NCBI GenBank assembly: GCA_029204225.1 | Contig: CM055110.1 | Coordinates: 40,728,130 to 40,792,129, forward strand | Length of the DNA: 64,000 nt | Direction: 5' to 3' | From: Diphasiastrum complanatum | Taxonomy: Eukaryota; Streptophyta; Lycopodiopsida; Lycopodiales; Lycopodiaceae | In this document: in pieces, positions 58,411-64,000 of the stretch | Numbering within the stretch: the first letter of the stretch is position 1 | Layout: the number at the start of each line of letters is the position of its first letter | Program-made: the position numbers and the translations under genes | Notes under the pieces: model-generated | The model's input: only the letters and a program-made list of their open reading frames with translations | The model's database searches: none | What the model was told of the DNA's origin: nothing

Positions 58411-60624
58411 ACACACAGAGAAAAAAAAAGAGAACATAGTAGAGTTATCACGTCCATGGCCAGTAAGTAGGATTCAGTATACTCCTAGTCTTGGATACAC
58501 GGTACTCCGGTAAATCAAGCTGTTAGTTATGCCACGTCATACGGATGTGACCCAAAACTAACTAATATCCTTGTGAGGCCCAGAACACACTAAATGGAGT
58601 TTAGACAAGATATGAGACAATGTATGCATGTGTAGAGTATCAATAGAAATTCTATGGATAGTTGGTCCATGCTTAGGACTCTATTTTAGGTGAATCTATG
58701 TATAGGGAGCTTAAGGCTATGCATGGCTATGTGCCCAGGTTGCTTTTGGCTCTATACCCACCCTACTCCTCATTGTGGTCATTGGTTCATTTCCAGGGTT
58801 TCACTCTACCTTCATGCTTCCTATTCCTTGGCTTGGGGATGAAGCTTCTATAGTTGATTGGTTGCTTCTACTTGGTTGGGTGGTTGCTCCATAGTGTGTT
58901 TTCCATTGTGTTTTGTCTTGTAAGCAAGATCTTAGGGAGCTTCCCTTATAGTGGTATCCAAGCAAGGCTTACGAAGATTGGAGAACTCGAAGGCAAGCTC
59001 TACATGGGAAAGGAAGATCGAAGTAGTTGGTATTACATCTCGGTTTCAGCCCAGGTATATGATAGAAATGAAATTGTTTCAATTTTTTTCTACAGTAATT
59101 AATTTTAAAATATTTACTAATGATGATGACAATGATGATTGTTCAATCATCATTGTCATCAAATCATGACATGTTCAAAATTGCTTGCAAATTTATTGAA
59201 CAAGAGAGGAGAAATACTCAATGTAAATGTGTGACATGTTCAAAATTGCATGCAAATTCATGGAACAAGAGAGAGGAGAAATACTCAATGTAAATGTATT
59301 GATTGTATTATAACAAAATACAAAGTGTCCACTATTCATCATCAGCTTGTGTGTCAGCTTCTATGGCAGTATTGTCATGAAAAAATTCTCTGCTAGAGTA
59401 TGCATCTAATAGATGTGCATTATCCTTATTTTCACTAAGTTCAATATAAGTAGAGTACAATGAATAATGAGAGCTCCTTAAAAGAACATTCCCATCAGTA
59501 AAACCTAGAATGTTCAAAACATAAGATCTTTTAACGAAAATGATCTTATTTGTCTTAACAAATTTATGTCCTCGTAGATAAAATGATAAAGCTTTAACTG
59601 CCATTATCAGAGTCTCCCCAGCTGGGCTCAACTTTGAATGAGCAATACAGGTCTCATTCTTTAGAAAATGCCTAAGATAGTAAAAAAAAAATACTTATTT
59701 GCTCTGGCAAGCCAATTAGAAGTGGTCCAGGCCAAAAATTTTGATTATCAAAAACCACCCAGCATTGCAACACGATAATATAATCTGGTGATTGGCAGCT
59801 GGTTGTGGACTTTATCGGATGACAACATTTGGATTGAATGCCAAAGAAGGTAGGCAATCATCCCAACTGGTAGTAATATTTTCTAGCCTATATATTTTGG
59901 CATTCTGAATCCATCTGTCAGGTCGACGAAAGTTAATTAGGATTGTAGGATGCTCGGCGAAGGTTTCCAAAATGGTAAGTTTATGAGCATTCGTCTAACT
60001 CAAAAATAGGTATCATCTTTGGAAAGGAACCTTCGCCCAACTCAGTATAGAGAAATCTGAGGTGGATGTATGATCTGAAATCTCAATGAAGGTTTCTAAG
60101 ACCATATGTGCAAAATATGACCCAAAAAGTGATTTTCTAAGTCATTTTCCGTCAAAAATTATGTTTTAAAAATTCTTTCCTTTCTCTTTTTCCATTCTAA
60201 TGACTTTTTTGACTTTTCCTCATCATTTTTCATTTTCTTTTTTTTTTTTTTGTCTTTTTCTTTAAAAAAAAAATCACTCAAGTAATAAAACACAAGAAAA
60301 TTGTAGAACAATCAAAATAAAAATGACAAGGTATTGGATCACTTTGATTGAACTGGCTGATATGGCTGCCAAAACTTGCATAGTCGACTGTCATTCACCG
60401 GAGTGTCAAATCTTTTTCCGTCCAAATGTTCTAAATGACCGCTCCATAGCTCAATATTTCTTTCACTCTATACGGTCCTTCACCTGTGAACTTCTATTTG
60501 CCTTTAATCAATTTCATCTTATACATTAGTGCTAGATTTCCTTCCTTCATATCTTTTTTGTGTAATGGGCGACTGTGCCATGCCTTGCGACGGGCTTTCT
60601 CTGCTGCTAATGCATGAACTGCCA
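58411..60624. other. Unassigned DNA, possible minus-strand relic
   Basis: A 99-codon minus frame (59631-59332) has a faint resemblance to Ty3/gypsy RNase H (a helix, Y-L-R-G-H), but it lies downstream of the integrase fragment, the wrong side for gypsy order, so I leave it unassigned. A direct repeat (GTGACATGTTCAAAATTGC ... GAGGAGAAATACTCAATG) occurs at about 59166-59226 and 59230-59294. Confidence 0.4.
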
Positions 60625-61033
60625 TCAATATGGTCTACCAAAGTTTTTGTAAAGTCTCATGAGGCATCTAGCATCATCCAATCGTTCTGTTGCTGCTATG
60701 CATAGAGATGGTATCAAAAATACAATTGGCATAACTACATCTTGTCCATAAACAAGCTGAAATGGTGTTTGATTCACACTACCTTTGTAAGCGGTTCTAA
60801 ATGTCCATAAAGCCAGATAAAGCTTATGTTCCCAATCAGAATGACTTGCTTCTACCGTTTTTGTCATAATGTTGCAGAGAATCTTGTTGGAAGATTCAGG
60901 TTGGCCATTACCCCTCGGATAATACGGAGTACTAAACTGATGAATAACAAAAAAGTCTTCCATTAGACACTTTATCGTTTCATTCACAAAATGTGTTCTG
61001 TGATCACTAACGATCTCGATAGTGTTAAAATTT
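60625..61033 (-). pseudogene. Ty3/gypsy integrase C-terminal fragment
   Basis: The open frame shows the end of the integrase core: S-D-H-R-T-H-F, then Y-Y-P-R-G-N-G-Q-P-E-S with the catalytic Glu, then W-E-x-x-L-x-x-A-L-W-x-F-R-T and T-P-F-Q-L-V-Y-G. These are standard Ty3/gypsy blocks. The N-terminal zinc finger and first catalytic Asp would lie at higher coordinates but are cut off by the LTR at 61034. No RT is linked to it. It is a dead fragment. Confidence 0.85.
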
Positions 61034-61505
61034 TGTTAGGATCTAGTGCAGTATGCAGATCACATCAATCAATCACCATAGACACTCCTCACAAGCTCTA
61101 AAAGATGGCATGACAAAAGCTATTAGATTACAAAGAAACATTGTACATATAGAGTATTTATAAACTGCATGAAAAGGTAGGTGTCCTAAAATTGTCCTAC
61201 CACTTGTCAAACTAAGGTCGGGCCCAATATGGCCAAATTCAACCGACAAACTTGGGACATGCACCCAAGTATAGCATACACTGTATATAACTTTGTACAA
61301 GCTAATTTTTCCTATGTGTGGCTACTCGGCTAACCCAAGTAGTCGGCTACAGGATCAACGCCCGACTAATGTGACAATATTGGGTCACGTCCTGAACAAC
61401 CAAAAAACTGTAAATCCTAATTAACTGAAGATATGTATAATTAATTACAATACTACATTTTGATCTTACAATAAAAACATATCAGATCAAATCTGATTCT
61501 TAACA
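61034..61505 (-). repeat. 3' LTR of a minus-strand LTR element
   Basis: This 472-bp LTR has TGTTAGG...TTAACA ends. On the minus strand it is preceded by the polypurine tract CTTAAGGGAGAG (complement of 61506-61517), typical of copia. It inserted into the gypsy integrase fragment. The second LTR lies outside the window. Confidence 0.8.
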
Positions 61506-64000
61506 CTCTCCCTTAAGCTCAAATGTAGTATGAGTAAAAAAATATATTGCAGCGACATCTAGAGTGTCAAAAAGATGTTATGCATATCCATGCTACCCTG
61601 TACTTGACTCACACTCAGGCACACCATCAAACCACGAGGTTTGGCGCACAAAGTATCATGCAAACACAATGCTCATTTAGAGAGTCTACAATAGTCTCAA
61701 CCAACTGACTCGTCCCCAATCCGACTTGAACACAAGTGGACCACATGAGCGACATGGCTCAAACTGAGGAAATCCCACTGCCACCATGAGACTTACTTCT
61801 TCCATCTAGCTAGGCTGTCATCCTATTAGGCACTTACAAGCACAAACTTGTAAAACTGACATAAATGAGCGACTGAGGCTCAACCTGAGGAAATCTTACT
61901 GCCACCATAAGACTATACCCTCATCGGATAAACAGCTAGTAGACATAACGACAAGTCAATGAGCATAAAATGACTACTTTGTTTCACTGTAGCAAATGCA
62001 CAACCACATACGACTCCGACTCAGATTTAGACCTCTTGTTACAAGATAACATGCAAGCCCACACACACTTATGCAAACTAACACGAATGATAACTGCTAC
62101 ACCACTGTTCTCCAAATCAGGTCTCCAACCATGGCCCGCACCTGTAACCAAGATGTCCTCACGTCCAAGCATATCACATAGATGTCCTCATACATCATCC
62201 AAGATCAACCATCTCGAACCAATGAGCGCTCCAAGCCTCATCCCTGATGTATCTCCCAAACAAAGCTATGCTCCAAACCGCTTTGCCCTGACATCCTACC
62301 CAATAAGCCTTGGAAGTCGATCTCCATCCATTCCCCATGCTCCAAGCACAAGAGTCTACGAGAGACTCAATGAATGAATGTACACAAACCTCACCATAGG
62401 CTATATCTGAGTAGCTCACCTATCTCCCAGAGATACTGATGATGATTTGCCTCTCCTACACCTCATGCAGGCTCAACTTCCCATGCTTGACATTGCCAAC
62501 TTTGATTTGACTAGTATATAGGCCTCCCACCAAGGAGTCTATCTCACTAACATTGTATCCATCATAGCATCCAAGCTAAATCAAATGCAAACTAGATCCA
62601 CTATTGTGATGAATAACTCACCCACGATCCATAGCATATCAGGTAGGATAGCTCTAGAACTTTGTACCCTATACTATATGATCACCAAATATCCATTACC
62701 TGTTGATAGTTGCCCAAGAATCTATCCACCTATAGTGCAACTAGACAAAAGCTACATCATGCTTATCAAATAATGATAAATAGAAACAATATGTGATGCC
62801 AACCTGGAGATCACTGTGCTTATAACCATGCAACTCACCTGATCACTCACCAAAGTATCAATTGTCACTCCCTGAACAATCATCTCCATCCCTATCGACT
62901 CACAACCATGGGCATGCTGGATCCACATCACCCCGTAATCCACTTCATGCTCTCAGGATATGTATCACCACTAGGTACACTCAAAGCCACCTACCTCCAA
63001 GTAGGCTTGACTCATCCCTAGGTCACCACATGATGCACCAGTTGAAGAACATCGTCCATACATCAAATGACATATCATACCTGAGCAACTATAGCATCTC
63101 CCTGATTGCCACCCCAAAGGACTCGTCATCCACATACTATGCCCACCTGATGTCTTCGATCCTGGTCACCATCATGCTAGACAAGCCAAATTCCAAAGCA
63201 TCATCTTCTCCACCTAGCTCCTAGCATCTACTTGCTCTCCTTGGCTATGTGCCACCCGACACCATGCCAATGCAAGCATGTCCCTGAGTCGTCGCTCATG
63301 AGATCCTAAGACCACTGTCTCCCTGATAGTACTAAGGTATATGGCTCTGAGTGACTTCCTCTAGGCTTATCCCTGATCTCACCAACTGAGAATCTGCACG
63401 ATGGAAATTCCAACACCTATGCCAACCCTAGACTCCTTCAAATACATCCAAATGCATGAAAGCTATAAGTAGCTTATCCATGCCCGTGATGGTAGATGCC
63501 TCTCCATCGATGCCAATGCCAATGACTGGTCCACTGCTGTAATGCCAACCTGTACTCCCAAATGAGCACATCATGAAGTCCTCGCCATCAGTGTCCCCTC
63601 TAGTAGATCGCTAACAAAACACCCACCATGGTGTTTGTCTTCCGATCGCACCCTGTGAAATCTCCATCAGCTCTCCAACCTAGAGCTGGCTCTCAAAGCT
63701 TCACGCTTTGTCCATTTGTGTTTGCAGTCTTATGATTCCATCATTAATTCCACATGTAAGTCATGTCCATGCCAAAGACTCAAGTCCAATATGAAATAGC
63801 TGCTCCCCGATGATCAGCCCATCTCATCCTGTAGTGCTATCTCTACCAAGTATCCCAATGCCATCCCTGATCACAAAGATCTGAGCATCTACACTGTAGT
63901 GTCCACCTGTATTCTCCCAAGCTAGCTCCAAGCTGTTCCTGTGAATGGTTCCAAACCACTCCTGAGACACTGAATGTGATATCCACATCCCTCCCCACCT
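61506..64000 (-). mobile_element. Interior of the LTR element, non-coding as far as seen
   Basis: The stretch is C-rich on the plus strand. The longest frames are 120-135 codons (62862-63224 and 61970-62377, plus), with no gag, protease, integrase, RT or RNase H motif on either strand. GAGCGACATGGCTCAAACTGAG and GAGCGACTGAGGCTCAACCTGAG, each followed by GAAATC and ACTGCCACCAT, form a direct repeat near 61746 and 61867. This fits a large non-autonomous (LARD-like) element or a badly decayed one. It runs off the window end. Confidence 0.5.

Noticed and set aside
59332-59631. Possible gypsy RNase H on the minus strand
   Set aside because: The resemblance is faint and the position is downstream of the integrase fragment, contrary to gypsy RT-RNase H-integrase order.
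61970-62377. 135-codon plus-strand frame
   Set aside because: Low-complexity Ser/Pro/Thr composition, lies antisense within an LTR element interior, and has no family resemblance.

Overview
The window looks like repeat-dense nuclear DNA of a land plant. The evidence is Ty1/copia elements that use the plant initiator-Met-tRNA primer site (TGGTATCAGAGC), Ty3/gypsy debris, a gene of the plant-specific DUF506 (PDDEXK-like) family, a transposase_24-like gene of the plant En/Spm type, spliceosomal GT-AG introns, plant-type CCCTAAA telomere-like repeats and long CT/GA microsatellites. I cannot name the species. The repeat load would fit a fern, lycophyte, gymnosperm or other large-genome plant. Everything here was read by eye, with no alignment software or database search.

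Layout. 1-4.4 kb: unassigned DNA, then a truncated minus-strand copia element (gag, start of protease, 5' LTR). 4.4-8.1 kb: unassigned DNA with a gypsy RT scrap. 8.2-15.7 kb: a transposase_24-like gene split by a complete but decayed copia element (8953-14445, TSD ATCTC), followed by a small inverted-repeat element. 16.1-21.7 kb: a very young, complete, non-autonomous LTR element (TSD TTCTT, two LTR mismatches seen in 647 bp) with a 1030-codon open frame that begins as gag but has no protease, integrase or reverse transcriptase. 25.9-26.5 kb: a DUF506 pseudogene. 26.9-38.1 kb: a nest of related copia elements, in which an inverted internal region lies between same-strand LTRs and carries a complete gag-protease element (30698-35789, TSD GTGAC). 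38.3-41.6 kb: a DUF506 gene with one inferred intron, downstream of a segment repeated at 50.2-53.1 kb. 42.2-42.9 kb: a solo LTR with TSD CAACC.

43.9-49.5 kb is the most unusual part: three genes of about 1-1.7 kb. The middle gene (minus strand, four inferred exons with in-frame GT-AG junctions) encodes a CENH3-like histone-H3 fold followed by a Ulp1/C48-type cysteine-protease domain. I know of no described protein with this pairing. It has one in-frame TAG at a conserved Glu of the histone fold. It is divergently arranged with an unknown gene, across an intergenic region holding six CACGTG boxes, partly in about 58-bp tandem repeats. A third unknown gene lies on its other side. All three carry at least one in-frame stop, so the cluster is either decaying or unusual in expression. 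It may be an undescribed mobile element or a captured gene set.

53.1-64 kb returns to debris: copia LTR fragments, a second copy of the transposase_24-like gene's 5' half (opposite strand, same microsatellite), a gypsy integrase fragment and another LTR element running off the end. Apart from the DUF506 gene, and possibly the 43.9-49.5 kb cluster, I see no intact host gene.
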